Numbered from the stretch's first letter, positions 1 to 8,078 are shown. The stretch: DNA of 50,399 nucleotides from an uncultured Anaerostipes sp. (GCA_900756035.1 CAAEIR010000330.1:1-50399), one strand, 5' to 3'. Notes: generated from the sequence alone by a model not told the origin. Numbers and translations are program-made.

Positions 1-1
1 A

Positions 2-2059
2 CTTCGAAGCGAGGCGAAGAAATTGGTTGCTAATGCGACGGAAGAGACGTTCCGGGCATCTCAGACAAGTATCGTTTATGACACCAATGGAAAGCAGCTG
101 ACAAAGTTTAAAGGCGAAAAAGACGCCTATTATTTAAAGTATGAGGATCTGCCGGTTTATGCTGTGGCTTCTATGATTTCTGTAGAGGATCGAAATTTTT
201 ATAAACACAGTGGTGTGGATTATAAGGGAATTTTCCGTGCGGCAGTATCTTTTGTTGCGAAGAAAGGAGAAGTAACACAGGGCGGAAGTACCATTACCCA
301 ACAGCTTGCCAGAACAATTTTTCTAAATAGAGAGATTTCATGGCAGAGAAAAGTAAAAGAGATGTTTGTTGCAGTGGAACTGGAGAAGAAATATTCCAAA
401 GATCAGATACTAGAGTTTTATTTGAATAATGTATATTTCGCAAATGGATATTATGGAATTGAGGCAGCCAGCAGGGGGTACTTTAATAAAAGTGCGAAAG
501 ACCTGACAATGGCAGAAGCAGCATTTTTATGTGCTGTTCCAAATGCCCCGACGATGTATGATCCGCTGGTCAACAAAGATAAGACAATGACAAGACAGAG
601 AAAAATCCTCAAAGATATGTACGAACAGAATTTGATTCGTAAAGACCAGTATGAGGAAGCTCTGGATGAAGAAATTAAAGTTAAAACCTCAAAAAAGAAT
701 CAGGAAAGAAAAAATTATATTGAAACATATGTAATTCATTGTGCAACAAAGGAGATTATGAAGCAGAAGGGATTCGAGTTCCAGTATGATTTTGACACAG
801 ATGCGGAGAAAGAAAAGTATGATGATGAATATGACAAGATGTATGCAGAGTGTAAGCGAACACTTTACAGCGCGGGATATCACATTTATACGTCAATTGA
901 TCCGGATATACAGGATAAGCTTCAAAAGAGTGTTGAGGATTCTTTGAGTGGCTATACGGAAAAGGATAAAAACGGTATTTATAAAACGCAGGCTTCCGGA
1001 ACCTGTATCGATAATGAGACTGGTAAAGTAACCGCTATTGTCGGAGGAAGAGAGCAGGAGAATATCGGATATACACTAAATCGTGCATATCAAAGTCCAA
1101 GACAGCCTGGAAGTAGTATTAAACCGCTGCTTGTATTTGCACCGGCATTGGAACATGGATGGTCAACGGGATCTGTAGTTAATGATTCTCCGATGGCAAC
1201 AACAGATAAGCATCGAGTACGAAACTCAGGGGGTTCTTATTCCGGACAGATTTCACTCCGGAGAGCCGTAGAGAAGTCAAGTAACGTTGTAACGATGAGA
1301 CTGTATGAACAGATGGGGCCTAAGACCTGTCTGAAATATCTGGAAGAAATGAATTTTAAGTATTTGACAGATGAAGATTATACTTATTATACAACATGTA
1401 TTGGTGGTTTTACCAAAGGTACAACTTCAGAAGAAATGGCTGCCGGTTATGCTACACTGCAAAACGATGGAGTTTACAGAGAGCCGACATGTATTACAAA
1501 GATTACAACTGCTGATGGTGATGAGGTTATGTCCAGCTCAACAAAGAAACGCAGAGTTTATTCTGAGAGCGCAGCCAATGCGATGACGGATGTGTTACAG
1601 AGCGTTGTGACATCAGGAACCGGTGCAGGAGCAAAAGTTCCTAACGTAGATACTGCCGGTAAGACCGGTACTACAACCAGCAACCGTGATGGATGGTTTT
1701 GTGGATATACTCCATATTATACGACAGCAATCTGGGTTGGAAGAGATGATAATAAGATTATGTCAGAATTAAGTGGAGGATCTTATCCGAAGACAATCTG
1801 GAGTAACTTTATGAATGATATTCATTCTGAATTCTCAGCGGATAAGACACTGGGCGGTGGATATACAGATGAACCTTCATCAGCCACAACGAGTACAGGT
1901 ACAACAGCGACAGAAAAGTCTACGAAGAATACAGATACGACAACGGAGTCCACAACAGCGACAGAAGCACCTACAACAGCGGCTCCGACTACAACAGCAG
2001 CGCCTACGACAGCGGCTCCTGCTACAACAGCGGCTCCTTCAGAAAATGAGGAACAATAA
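2..2059 (+). CDS. Class A penicillin-binding protein (PBP1A-type), 5' end outside window
   Basis: Bifunctional peptidoglycan glycosyltransferase and transpeptidase that polymerises and cross-links the cell wall at the outer face of the membrane. The reading frame is open to the first bases of the window, so the N-terminal membrane anchor lies upstream; an in-frame TTG at 23 is only the first start-like codon. Counting from that TTG, the GT51 domain shows EDRNFYKHSG (55-64) and GGSTITQQLARTIFL (87-101). The transpeptidase domain shows the SxxK motif SSIK (364-367), the SxN motif SSN (419-421) and KTG (547-549). All catalytic motifs are present, so the enzyme should be active. The last ~60 residues are a low-complexity Thr/Ala/Pro tail, probably a flexible extracellular linker. 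It is convergent with the prs-like gene and shares a bidirectional terminator with it. Confidence 0.95.
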   Translation, partial: LRSEAKKLVANATEETFRASQTSIVYDTNGKQLTKFKGEKDAYYLKYEDLPVYAVASMISVEDRNFYKHSGVDYKGIFRAAVSFVAKKGEVTQGGSTITQQLARTIFLNREISWQRKVKEMFVAVELEKKYSKDQILEFYLNNVYFANGYYGIEAASRGYFNKSAKDLTMAEAAFLCAVPNAPTMYDPLVNKDKTMTRQRKILKDMYEQNLIRKDQYEEALDEEIKVKTSKKNQERKNYIETYVIHCATKEIMKQKGFEFQYDFDTDAEKEKYDDEYDKMYAECKRTLYSAGYHIYTSIDPDIQDKLQKSVEDSLSGYTEKDKNGIYKTQASGTCIDNETGKVTAIVGGREQENIGYTLNRAYQSPRQPGSSIKPLLVFAPALEHGWSTGSVVNDSPMATTDKHRVRNSGGSYSGQISLRRAVEKSSNVVTMRLYEQMGPKTCLKYLEEMNFKYLTDEDYTYYTTCIGGFTKGTTSEEMAAGYATLQNDGVYREPTCITKITTADGDEVMSSSTKKRRVYSESAANAMTDVLQSVVTSGTGAGAKVPNVDTAGKTGTTTSNRDGWFCGYTPYYTTAIWVGRDDNKIMSELSGGSYPKTIWSNFMNDIHSEFSADKTLGGGYTDEPSSATTSTGTTATEKSTKNTDTTTESTTATEAPTTAAPTTTAAPTTAAPATTAAPSENEEQ

Positions 2060-2072
2060 GAAAATAAAAAAC

Positions 2073-2103
2073 CGGCTGTGAATTTTTTCACAGCCGATTT
2101 TTT
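2073..2103. terminator. Bidirectional intrinsic terminator
   Basis: A perfect 10-bp stem (CGGCTGTGAA with its complement, 2073-2082 and 2087-2096) has a TTTT loop and is followed by a T-run to 2103. An A-rich tract at 2061-2071 supplies the U-run for the opposite strand. It lies between the convergent penicillin-binding protein and PRPP synthetase-like genes. Confidence 0.9.
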
Positions 2104-2113
2104 GCTTCTGTTT

Positions 2114-3286
2114 TTATTTTGCATGCTTCTTTTCCAGATATTCTTTAATGCGATCTGTAGGATTTAACAAATTGCTGATTGATGCATCATGGTTTAAAGT
2201 ATCAATTAAGAGTGCTACATATTTTGATACGTCAGAGGATGCATACCAGTCACGAGATAACAGTTCAGGAGTCTGATATGTTAAATTCGTTGTGATAACC
2301 TTAGCAATAGTTCCATCTTCTATAGCATGATCAAAGACTTCTAATCCGTTGGTGAATAGTCCGAAAGTAGAGAGGCAGAATACTCGTCTTGCATTTCTTC
2401 TCTTTAATTCTTTGGCAACATCGATCATACTTTCACCGGAAGAGATCATATCATCGATGATCAGTACATCTTTACCATCCAGTGAATCACCGAGGAATTC
2501 ATGGGCAACAATTGGATTACGTCCATCTACAACTTTTGTAAAATCACGTCGTTTATAGAACATTCCAACATCAACACCGATGACATTTGCCATATAAATA
2601 GCACGCTGCATTGCTCCTTCATCCGGGCTGATAACCATTAAATGGTCTTTATCGAATCGTACATCATCACATTGTTCTACTAATGATTTAACAAACTGGT
2701 AAGTAGGCTGCACATTGTCGAATCCGCTAATTGGGATTGCGTTCTGGACACGAGGATCATGTGCATCAAATGTAATAATATTGTCAACGCCGAGATTCAC
2801 TAATTCCTGAAGCATAACAGCGCAGTCTAAGGACTCGCGGGTACTTCTCTTGTGCTGACGGCTCTCATAGAGAAACGGCATAATGACATTTACACTTTTT
2901 GCCTTTCCGGCAGCAGCACTGATAATACGCTTTAAGTCAGCATAATGATCATCCGGTGACATATGATTAACTCGCCCATTTAATGAATAGGTAATACTAT
3001 AATTTAAAACATCTACAATAATATACAAATCCATGTCACGGACAGATTCACGAATCAGTCCTTTTGCTTCTCCGGAACCAAAGCGAGGGCAGCTTGCACT
3101 GAGCAGATAAGTGTCTCTCAAATAGCCGTCACATGCAACGGAATCTTTGAAAGCAGCGTGACTTTCTTTTCTCCATTGAATAATGTAGTGGTCGATGGCT
3201 TCTCCAAGGGTCTCACAGCCTTCTAAGGCAATGATTCCAAGTTTACCATCAGGAATCTTTGTAAAGTTACGGTCAGATCGTCTCAT
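2114..3286 (-). CDS. prs: Ribose-phosphate pyrophosphokinase-like (PRPP synthetase)
   Basis: Predicted to make PRPP from ribose-5-phosphate and ATP for nucleotide, His, Trp and NAD synthesis in the cytoplasm. The PRPP-binding loop LIIDDMISSGES is clear near residues 275-286, and a TFDAHDP segment corresponds to the region after the flexible loop in this family. At 390 aa it is longer than the usual ~315 aa bacterial Prs. The extra length is mainly an N-terminal extension that carries neither catalytic loop. The sequence is divergent from standard Prs (for example MPFLYESRQHKRST in place of the usual RQDRK segment). It may therefore be the long clostridial form or a second, specialised copy. 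The start is supported by AAGGAG seven bases upstream. Confidence 0.85.
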   Translation of the reverse strand: MRRSDRNFTKIPDGKLGIIALEGCETLGEAIDHYIIQWRKESHAAFKDSVACDGYLRDTYLLSASCPRFGSGEAKGLIRESVRDMDLYIIVDVLNYSITYSLNGRVNHMSPDDHYADLKRIISAAAGKAKSVNVIMPFLYESRQHKRSTRESLDCAVMLQELVNLGVDNIITFDAHDPRVQNAIPISGFDNVQPTYQFVKSLVEQCDDVRFDKDHLMVISPDEGAMQRAIYMANVIGVDVGMFYKRRDFTKVVDGRNPIVAHEFLGDSLDGKDVLIIDDMISSGESMIDVAKELKRRNARRVFCLSTFGLFTNGLEVFDHAIEDGTIAKVITTNLTYQTPELLSRDWYASSDVSKYVALLIDTLNHDASISNLLNPTDRIKEYLEKKHAK

Positions 3287-3321
3287 GATACTATCTCCTT
3301 CGTAATATTGTTCTATAGTTC

Positions 3322-3350
3322 TTTATATCATTATAATTTGATTACGTCAA
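3322..3350 (-). promoter_or_regulatory. Promoter for the prs-like gene
   Basis: On the minus strand, TTGACG (3350-3345) and TATAAA (3327-3322) are separated by 17 bases. The -35 box lies next to the dnaI stop codon, so prs can be transcribed on its own as well as by read-through from dnaD-dnaI. Confidence 0.6.
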
Positions 3351-4328
3351 GTTTGATTTCTTAAAACGGATATCGTCTCCATAAATCTGATGCCAGGAAT
3401 AGTTTTCAATAATTCTTGAAAAAATTCTTTCAGAATAAATATTTCGAAATTCCTGAAGAGACAGATTTGTTGAAATAATTGTGGATTTTTCTTCAATGAG
3501 CCGTTGATTAAGACATTGAAATAACTGAGAAATTACAAATTTATTCATCATCTCAGTTCCTAAATCATCTATAATCAAAAGATCACATTGAAAAATCAGA
3601 TCGGCAGATATCTCCTGTTTGCTGTCTTTTTCTTTTCCAAAAGTATGTTTTGCCAGAGTATCAAATAATTGAAAGGCTGTCATATATACACAAGTATAAC
3701 CGCGATCCATAATTTCTTTTGCAATGCAGTGACTTAAAAAAGTTTTCCCGACTCCTGTAGAACCCTGAAAAAGGATATTCTCACGGTTCGGAAATCTGGA
3801 AATAAATGCTTTGCAGTGCTTTACAATTTTTTGAATGTTCAGCCGAGGACTGGGAAGGCCGTTGGCTGTGAGTTGATCAGAATAATAGTCTTCCCGAAAC
3901 ATTTTAAAATTCTCACGGGCAAGAATTTTATCCATGTTGGAGCCTGTATATAAAAGATCAATAATTGCCTGTTGGAGGCAGGAACATGGTTCCTGTCCAA
4001 TGTATCCGGTATCCTGACACTTACTGCATTGATAAATCGGTTCCAGATAATTGTCCGGATATCCGGATTCTCTGAGCAGTCTTCGCTTTTCCTGGGCAAG
4101 GGCGGAATTCTGGTTTCGATAGTCTTCCCGAAGAGCGGGATCATCTTTTAAAATTAACTTCTTTCCCAGAGTAATCGAATTATGTGTCATCTGCTGATCC
4201 AGTTCCCGGATTCTTGGAATCGTTATGTAAATATCTTTCTTTCGCTGTTCGTGAGTGCGATAGTTAGAAAGCCTTCTGGCTTCATATATCCGCATAATTT
4301 GTTGATAATCAGAATTTGATAACGGCAT
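3342..4328 (-). CDS. dnaI: Primosomal ATPase / helicase loader DnaI-like
   Basis: AAA+ ATPase that loads the replicative helicase DnaB onto DNA with DnaD/DnaB-type partners. At 328 aa it has the DnaI length. A Cys cluster CSKCQDTG...EPCSC (about residues 100-117) matches the DnaI zinc-binding N-terminal region. Walker A is GSTGVGKT (near residue 190) and Walker B is DLLIIDDLGTE (near residue 252). An Arg-finger region (YSERIFSRI) is visible near the C-terminus. It lies four bases after dnaD, so the two are co-transcribed and probably translationally coupled. The helicase they would load (dnaB) is encoded about 8 kb to the right on the other strand. Confidence 0.9.
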   Translation of the reverse strand: MPLSNSDYQQIMRIYEARRLSNYRTHEQRKKDIYITIPRIRELDQQMTHNSITLGKKLILKDDPALREDYRNQNSALAQEKRRLLRESGYPDNYLEPIYQCSKCQDTGYIGQEPCSCLQQAIIDLLYTGSNMDKILARENFKMFREDYYSDQLTANGLPSPRLNIQKIVKHCKAFISRFPNRENILFQGSTGVGKTFLSHCIAKEIMDRGYTCVYMTAFQLFDTLAKHTFGKEKDSKQEISADLIFQCDLLIIDDLGTEMMNKFVISQLFQCLNQRLIEEKSTIISTNLSLQEFRNIYSERIFSRIIENYSWHQIYGDDIRFKKSNLT

Positions 4329-4332
4329 CTGC

Positions 4333-5406
4333 TCAATTCTCCCTTATATCATCGGAAAACTGTTTCTGAAGAAGTTGTTGTTCCAGTGAGTCAAAATCGT
4401 AATCTCTTTGCTGAAAATTATGGAGATTCTGATTATTGTTGTGGTTCACAAAATTCTTTGAAGTTTTCTGAGGTTGTTTGAAAATCTTTGCTTGTTCTAA
4501 AGATACGATGTGATTGTCCTTCCAGTGTTTTAAAATGGTATCTGCGTAAGGGAAACTCGGTTTATTGATCGCATTTACTGTGCGGTTGCAAGCTTCAATA
4601 ATCAGTGATAAATCAAAACCGTCTGTCTCAAGCCAGCGTTTCATATACCGTTCCTGGATCGGCGCCGGATTCTGATTCAATCCAAAAGCGCGCATGATGG
4701 AATAGTATTCTTTGCGGAAGTTCTTGCTGTAGGATTTTGCCTCATCCGGTGTCTTAATGTTTGCCTCATACCAGCTGATTGCAACGGTCTGCATATACCG
4801 GAAACTCTTTTTGCCGTTTGAAACACAGTATTCCACAAGATATTCGATTAATTCACAGGACATTGATAAATCCTCATACATGTAAAGAAGGGCATTCATA
4901 TCCGTACAGGTAAGTGGTTTTCCTAAAAACATCTCACAGACATAGAGAAGATAGGAGAAACGTTCATCCTCGCTCTTTTTTTGCAGCTGGGCAGGTGTGA
5001 GTGTCTTCATAGCCGGAATAGCATCCATTCCCTTTGGAGTGGCTTGTACCTCCTTCTTCGGTTCCTTCGTTGAAGCAGAGTCTGTCTCTGTCTGAACAGG
5101 AGGGATCGGATGTCCGGGAATCGGAAGAAGTTCGATAAACTGTATCTCTCCCTGATTCATCTCGATTTTTAACAGGGATTCTTTTTCCCAGTACTTTAAA
5201 GCGCGGGTGACATCGCGTTCTGTTAATTCCAGAACATCTGCGAGGCAGGGAATGCTGAAGTTCGCACCGTCAGAAACCATACGGAGTAAATAAATATAAA
5301 CTTTGATGTACTCGCCGTTGGCACGAATCATATAATTATCAACAAAAGCATTCGGAAGCAGTGTTCCACCTGTTGGATATGTAGTTGTTACTTTAATGTA
5401 ATTCAT
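4333..5406 (-). CDS. dnaD: DnaD-domain replication initiation protein
   Basis: Primosome component that remodels DNA at the origin and restart sites ahead of helicase loading. The N-terminal ~100 residues read as a winged-helix domain. After a low-complexity linker (~105-130), two DnaD-type helical segments follow. The C-terminal one contains the YADTILKHW motif, which matches the family YxxxIxxxW signature that binds single-stranded DNA. The linker plus two helical repeats and the 357-aa length suit the clostridial DnaD/DnaB hybrid architecture, so calling it DnaB-like would also be defensible. It is the first gene of the dnaD-dnaI operon and sits directly downstream of a DnaA-box array. Confidence 0.85.
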   Translation of the reverse strand: MNYIKVTTTYPTGGTLLPNAFVDNYMIRANGEYIKVYIYLLRMVSDGANFSIPCLADVLELTERDVTRALKYWEKESLLKIEMNQGEIQFIELLPIPGHPIPPVQTETDSASTKEPKKEVQATPKGMDAIPAMKTLTPAQLQKKSEDERFSYLLYVCEMFLGKPLTCTDMNALLYMYEDLSMSCELIEYLVEYCVSNGKKSFRYMQTVAISWYEANIKTPDEAKSYSKNFRKEYYSIMRAFGLNQNPAPIQERYMKRWLETDGFDLSLIIEACNRTVNAINKPSFPYADTILKHWKDNHIVSLEQAKIFKQPQKTSKNFVNHNNNQNLHNFQQRDYDFDSLEQQLLQKQFSDDIREN

Positions 5407-5439
5407 GGCAATGTTCCCTTCTTTTTTCTATCTAATGTG

Positions 5440-5467
5440 ACTATAACGCAGATGAAGAAAATTGTAA
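5440..5467 (-). promoter_or_regulatory. Promoter for dnaD-dnaI
   Basis: On the minus strand, TTACAA (5467-5462) and TATAGT (5445-5440) are separated by 16 bases, about 35 bases ahead of the dnaD start. The DnaA-box cluster begins roughly 40 bp upstream of the -35 box. Confidence 0.5.
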
Positions 5468-5499
5468 ATAGAGGCAGAATCCACAGGAGGCTTGTGGAA

Positions 5500-5652
5500 A
5501 AACCTGTGGATAATGTGGATAATGTGGATAATAAAATAGAAAATACGAGAATAAGCCATTTACATAGATTTTACAATTGTGGAAAAAAGAAAAAGAAATC
5601 CACAGATTTATTTATCAACAAATGTGTACAAACCTGTGGATAATGTGGATAA
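5500..5652. promoter_or_regulatory. DnaA-box cluster between murC and dnaD
   Basis: There are five perfect consensus DnaA boxes (TTATCCACA on the minus strand). Three are head-to-tail with no spacer at 5505-5513, 5514-5522 and 5523-5531, and two more are at 5635-5643 and 5644-5652. A 23-bp direct repeat that includes two boxes occurs at 5500-5522 and 5630-5652. One-mismatch boxes (TTATCAACA) in the other orientation lie at 5612-5620 and, inside murC, at 5706-5714. An inverted TCCACAGG/CCTGTGGA pair spans 5480-5510. DnaA is known to bind such 9-mers. Whether this array regulates dnaD-dnaI, titrates DnaA, or belongs to an origin is inference. Confidence 0.85.
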
Positions 5653-7044
5653 CTATAGATTTACTAGCTGATTTCCGATAGAATCAACGTTTCCGGCACC
5701 CATAGTTATCAACAAGTCATTTTTTTTGCAATTTTTTAAAATAAATTGTTGGATGGTCTCAAAATCCTTTATATAGTGGGCATCAACATCATATGCAGCC
5801 ATGCGATCGACAATATCTTTGGCATGAACAACCCCGGTGTTTTTTTCACGTGCGGCATAAATATCGGTGACGATAACGTGATCACAGAGACTTAAAGCTT
5901 CGGCAAAATCATCAAGGAATGCCAGCGTTCTTGTGTAAGTATGTGGCTGGAAGATACACCATAAACTATTGTGTGGATAGTTTTTGCAGGAAGTCAGGGT
6001 AGCCCGGATCTCTGTCGGATGATGGGCATAGTCATCGATTACCGTAAATCCGTTGCAAGTGCCTTTAAGTTCAAAGCGCCGCTTGGCACCGGAGAATCCA
6101 AGAAGTCCTTTTTTTACTGCATCCAAAGGAATATTAATTCTGTTGGCGGCGGCAATGGCGGCTAAGGCGTTCTTTACATTATGTTCACCATTGACATTTA
6201 ATTGGATAGTATCTACAAATTTTCCTTGGAAATAATAGTCAAAATGTGCATGTCCAAAGGCGTCATACCCAATATTTTTGGCACAAAAATCAAAAGAGTC
6301 ATCGTTGAGTCCGAATGTTGCATACTGGGAATCTAAATCGTGCACAATATAATCAATGTTATCAATTTCTCCGTTTATGATCAGATATCCGTAATCCGGG
6401 AGTTTGTGGGCAAACTTTCGAAAAGAATGTCGAATATCATCAATATCCTTAAAAAAGTCCATATGGTCTTCTTCAATATTTAAAATTATGCTGATTTTCG
6501 GAAAAAATTCCAAAAAACTATTGGTATATTCACAAGCCTCTGTGACAAAAGTTTCAGAATGTCCTACTCGGATATTCCCACCGATTACATCCAGGATTCC
6601 TCCGACACTGATTGTAGGATCTGTATTTCCGGCAAGGAGAATATGGGAGAGCATGGAAGTGGTGGTAGTTTTTCCATGGGTTCCGGAAACTGCAATGGCA
6701 TTTTTGTAATTATGCATTAACTGTCCAAGCAGTGTGGCGCGGCTCATGGCAGGAATTTTGTGGGAGATGGCAGCTTTGTACTCTTCATTGGTGTCGAAAT
6801 GAATGGCGGCAGTATAAACAACAAGATCAATATCCGGTGTAATATTGTCAGCAGTCTGTTCAAAGAAGACTTTTGCACCTTTTTCTTCCAGACGGTCGGT
6901 AATCTCGGAAGAACGAATATCGGAGCCTGAGATAGTAAATCCCTCTTTCAGAAGAATCTCTGCCAGACCGCTCATGCTGATTCCTCCGATTCCCATAAAG
7001 TGTATATGAATTGGCTTTTTAAAATCTATCTGATACATTTTCAT
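5653..7044 (-). CDS. murC: UDP-N-acetylmuramate--L-alanine ligase
   Basis: Adds L-alanine to UDP-MurNAc, the first amino acid of the peptidoglycan stem peptide, in the cytoplasm. At 463 aa it has the usual MurC length. The N-terminal nucleotide-binding loop HFMGIGGISMSGLAEIL is followed by the ATP-binding P-loop SGTHGKTTTTSML (about residues 119-131), the central Mur-ligase segment with EACEY, and the C-terminal domain with DDYAHHPTEI. The start (ATG at 7044) has AAAGGA eight bases upstream. It stands alone, downstream of its own strong promoter. Its 3' end abuts the DnaA-box array, and the last box ends at the base before the stop codon. Confidence 0.97.
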   Translation of the reverse strand: MKMYQIDFKKPIHIHFMGIGGISMSGLAEILLKEGFTISGSDIRSSEITDRLEEKGAKVFFEQTADNITPDIDLVVYTAAIHFDTNEEYKAAISHKIPAMSRATLLGQLMHNYKNAIAVSGTHGKTTTTSMLSHILLAGNTDPTISVGGILDVIGGNIRVGHSETFVTEACEYTNSFLEFFPKISIILNIEEDHMDFFKDIDDIRHSFRKFAHKLPDYGYLIINGEIDNIDYIVHDLDSQYATFGLNDDSFDFCAKNIGYDAFGHAHFDYYFQGKFVDTIQLNVNGEHNVKNALAAIAAANRINIPLDAVKKGLLGFSGAKRRFELKGTCNGFTVIDDYAHHPTEIRATLTSCKNYPHNSLWCIFQPHTYTRTLAFLDDFAEALSLCDHVIVTDIYAAREKNTGVVHAKDIVDRMAAYDVDAHYIKDFETIQQFILKNCKKNDLLITMGAGNVDSIGNQLVNL

Positions 7045-7088
7045 GTGTCCTTTCTATCAAAAAATCGCAGTTTATTTTTACTTTCCTT

Positions 7089-7117
7089 ATTATAAGTCAC
7101 CGATATAAAAGTTGCAA
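7089..7117 (-). promoter_or_regulatory. Promoter for murC
   Basis: On the minus strand, TTGCAA (7117-7112) and a perfect TATAAT (7094-7089) are separated by 17 bases, about 45 bases before the murC start. Confidence 0.75.
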
Positions 7118-7216
7118 GGGCGGATGGCATTGGAAAAATTTTCATAGTACAATAGAATTTGGAATAAAAAATAGTAAAATTTAATAATAAAAAAATAAAA
7201 ATAAAAAAGAAATTTG

Positions 7217-7245
7217 TTCACATCTACCGAAAAAGATGATATAAT
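7217..7245 (+). promoter_or_regulatory. Promoter for spoVG
   Basis: TTCACA (7217-7222) and a perfect TATAAT (7240-7245) are 17 bases apart, about 100 bases ahead of spoVG. This is a SigA-type arrangement. The SigH-type promoter known for Bacillus spoVG is not evident here. Confidence 0.55.
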
Positions 7246-7250
7246 TAAAA

Positions 7251-7319
7251 ATAGCATAGTCGGTCAGAGGAAAAGAAGAAGTTGTAAGAAAAATGGACCG
7301 GAAAGCGAGTTTCAGCTAT
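7251..7319 (+). promoter_or_regulatory. Structured 5' leader of spoVG
   Basis: Two nested complementary pairs can close the leader: ATAGC (7251-7255) with GCTAT (7315-7319), and CGGTC (7261-7265) with GACCG (7296-7300). The predicted transcript start from the upstream promoter falls almost exactly at the outer stem, so the 5' end may be folded. The arms are short, so this is only suggestive. Confidence 0.3.
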
Positions 7320-7346
7320 ATTTTAAAAAACTAGGAGGATGACAAC

Positions 7347-7634
7347 ATGCAAATTACAGATGTACGAATCAGGAAAGTAGCCAAAGAAGGCAAGATGAAG
7401 GCTGTTGTGTCAATTACCATCGACAATGAATTCGTAGTACATGATATTAAAGTAATCGAAGGAGAAAAGGGTTTATTTATTGCAATGCCTAGCAGAAAGG
7501 CGGCAGACGGAGAGTATCGTGATATTGCACATCCGATTAACTCAGACACAAGAAATATGATTCAGAATTTGATTTTAGAGCAATATGAAGCTATGAAATT
7601 TGGTGATATTGATGCCACAGAACCCGAAATGTAG
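7347..7634 (+). CDS. spoVG: SpoVG regulatory RNA/DNA-binding protein
   Basis: Small conserved nucleic-acid-binding regulator, required for normal spore cortex formation and septation control in Bacillus and acting as a pleiotropic regulator in other Firmicutes. At 95 aa it has the family length. The N-terminus MQITDVRIRKV and the IAMPSRKAADGEYRDIAHPI segment are close to the family consensus throughout. The start has AGGAGG eight bases upstream. It appears to be monocistronic, ending in a strong hairpin. Confidence 0.97.
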   Translation: MQITDVRIRKVAKEGKMKAVVSITIDNEFVVHDIKVIEGEKGLFIAMPSRKAADGEYRDIAHPINSDTRNMIQNLILEQYEAMKFGDIDATEPEM

Positions 7635-7655
7635 ATAATAACTTCTTCTTAACAA

Positions 7656-7698
7656 TCAGAAAAAAGAATCAGGAAGCCACCCTGGTTCTTTTTTCTGA
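7656..7698 (+). terminator. Terminator after spoVG
   Basis: An 18-bp stem (7656-7673 with 7681-7698) contains one G-T wobble and has a 7-base loop. The T-run needed for termination is inside the 3' arm (TTCTTTTTT). Because the arms are A-rich and T-rich, it could also fold on the opposite strand. Confidence 0.75.
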
Positions 7699-7704
7699 TA
7701 TAAT
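7696..7704 (+). promoter_or_regulatory. Extended -10 promoter before the DUF951 gene
   Basis: TGA followed by a perfect TATAAT (7699-7704) forms an extended -10 element immediately after the spoVG terminator. No good -35 box is present. It would drive the DUF951 gene and perhaps rpsF-ssb-rpsR. Confidence 0.4.
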
Positions 7705-7794
7705 AAGAGGATACTGGAGCATGTTGAACATTTATTTCGGTCATTATGTTCCGGAGTCGAAAAGTCTCAATATTAATTTTTAGGAGGTGTTTGG

Positions 7795-7986
7795 GTGGAA
7801 TTTCAAATTGGCGACGTTATAAAATTAAAAAAAGCACATCCATGTGGAAGTAATGAATGGGAAATTCTAAGAGTTGGAATGGACTTTAGGCTTCGTTGTC
7901 TTGGATGTACCAGACAGGTCATGGTACCGAGAAAGCTGGTTGAAAAAAATTTCCGCGGATTCATAAAAAAAGCTTGCGAATCATAA
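7795..7986 (+). CDS. DUF951 family protein
   Basis: Small (63 aa) protein of the DUF951 family, whose function is unknown. The core GDVIKLKKAHPCGSNEW...GMDFRLRCLGC...VMVPR is characteristic, and the two Cys-containing turns (HPCG and RCLGC) suggest a small beta-rich fold. The start is GTG at 7795, chosen because AGGAGG lies nine bases upstream and no ATG exists in frame. In Bacillus the homologue (YyzM) also lies just upstream of rpsF-ssb-rpsR, so the neighbourhood is conserved. Confidence 0.85.
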   Translation: MEFQIGDVIKLKKAHPCGSNEWEILRVGMDFRLRCLGCTRQVMVPRKLVEKNFRGFIKKACES

Positions 7987-8002
7987 ATATCTGTGATAAT
8001 AT
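7974..8002 (+). promoter_or_regulatory. Possible promoter for rpsF-ssb-rpsR
   Basis: TTGCGA (7974-7979) and TAATAT (7997-8002) are 17 bases apart, straddling the end of the DUF951 gene. A GATAAT at 7995-8000 with an upstream TG is an alternative -10. Confidence 0.4.
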
Positions 8003-8031
8003 AAATATTCGTGGTATATAAAAATATCCTT

Positions 8032-8051
8032 GCTCTTTCAGAAGAAAGAGC
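8032..8051 (+). promoter_or_regulatory. Hairpin in the rpsF leader
   Basis: A perfect 8-bp stem (GCTCTTTC / GAAAGAGC) with an AGAA loop lies 28 bases before the rpsF start. Many bacteria regulate this operon through an S6:S18-binding leader RNA. The conserved CCG bulge of that motif is not evident here, so only a leader hairpin is claimed. Confidence 0.4.
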
Positions 8052-8078
8052 CACTAGACCAAAAGGAGGTGCAAAGTA

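Noticed and set aside
1822..2124. 100-codon minus-strand frame opposite the penicillin-binding protein tail
   Set aside because: Product of the repetitive Thr/Ala codons read backwards; it overlaps a real gene and terminator.
5437..5643. 68-codon plus-strand frame across the DnaA boxes
   Set aside because: Its protein is just the boxes translated (repeated VDN), with no ribosome binding site; the DNA signal explains it.
7987..8078. S6:S18 leader motif
   Set aside because: A hairpin is present but the conserved CCG bulge and flanking pairs could not be identified by eye; kept only as a hairpin.
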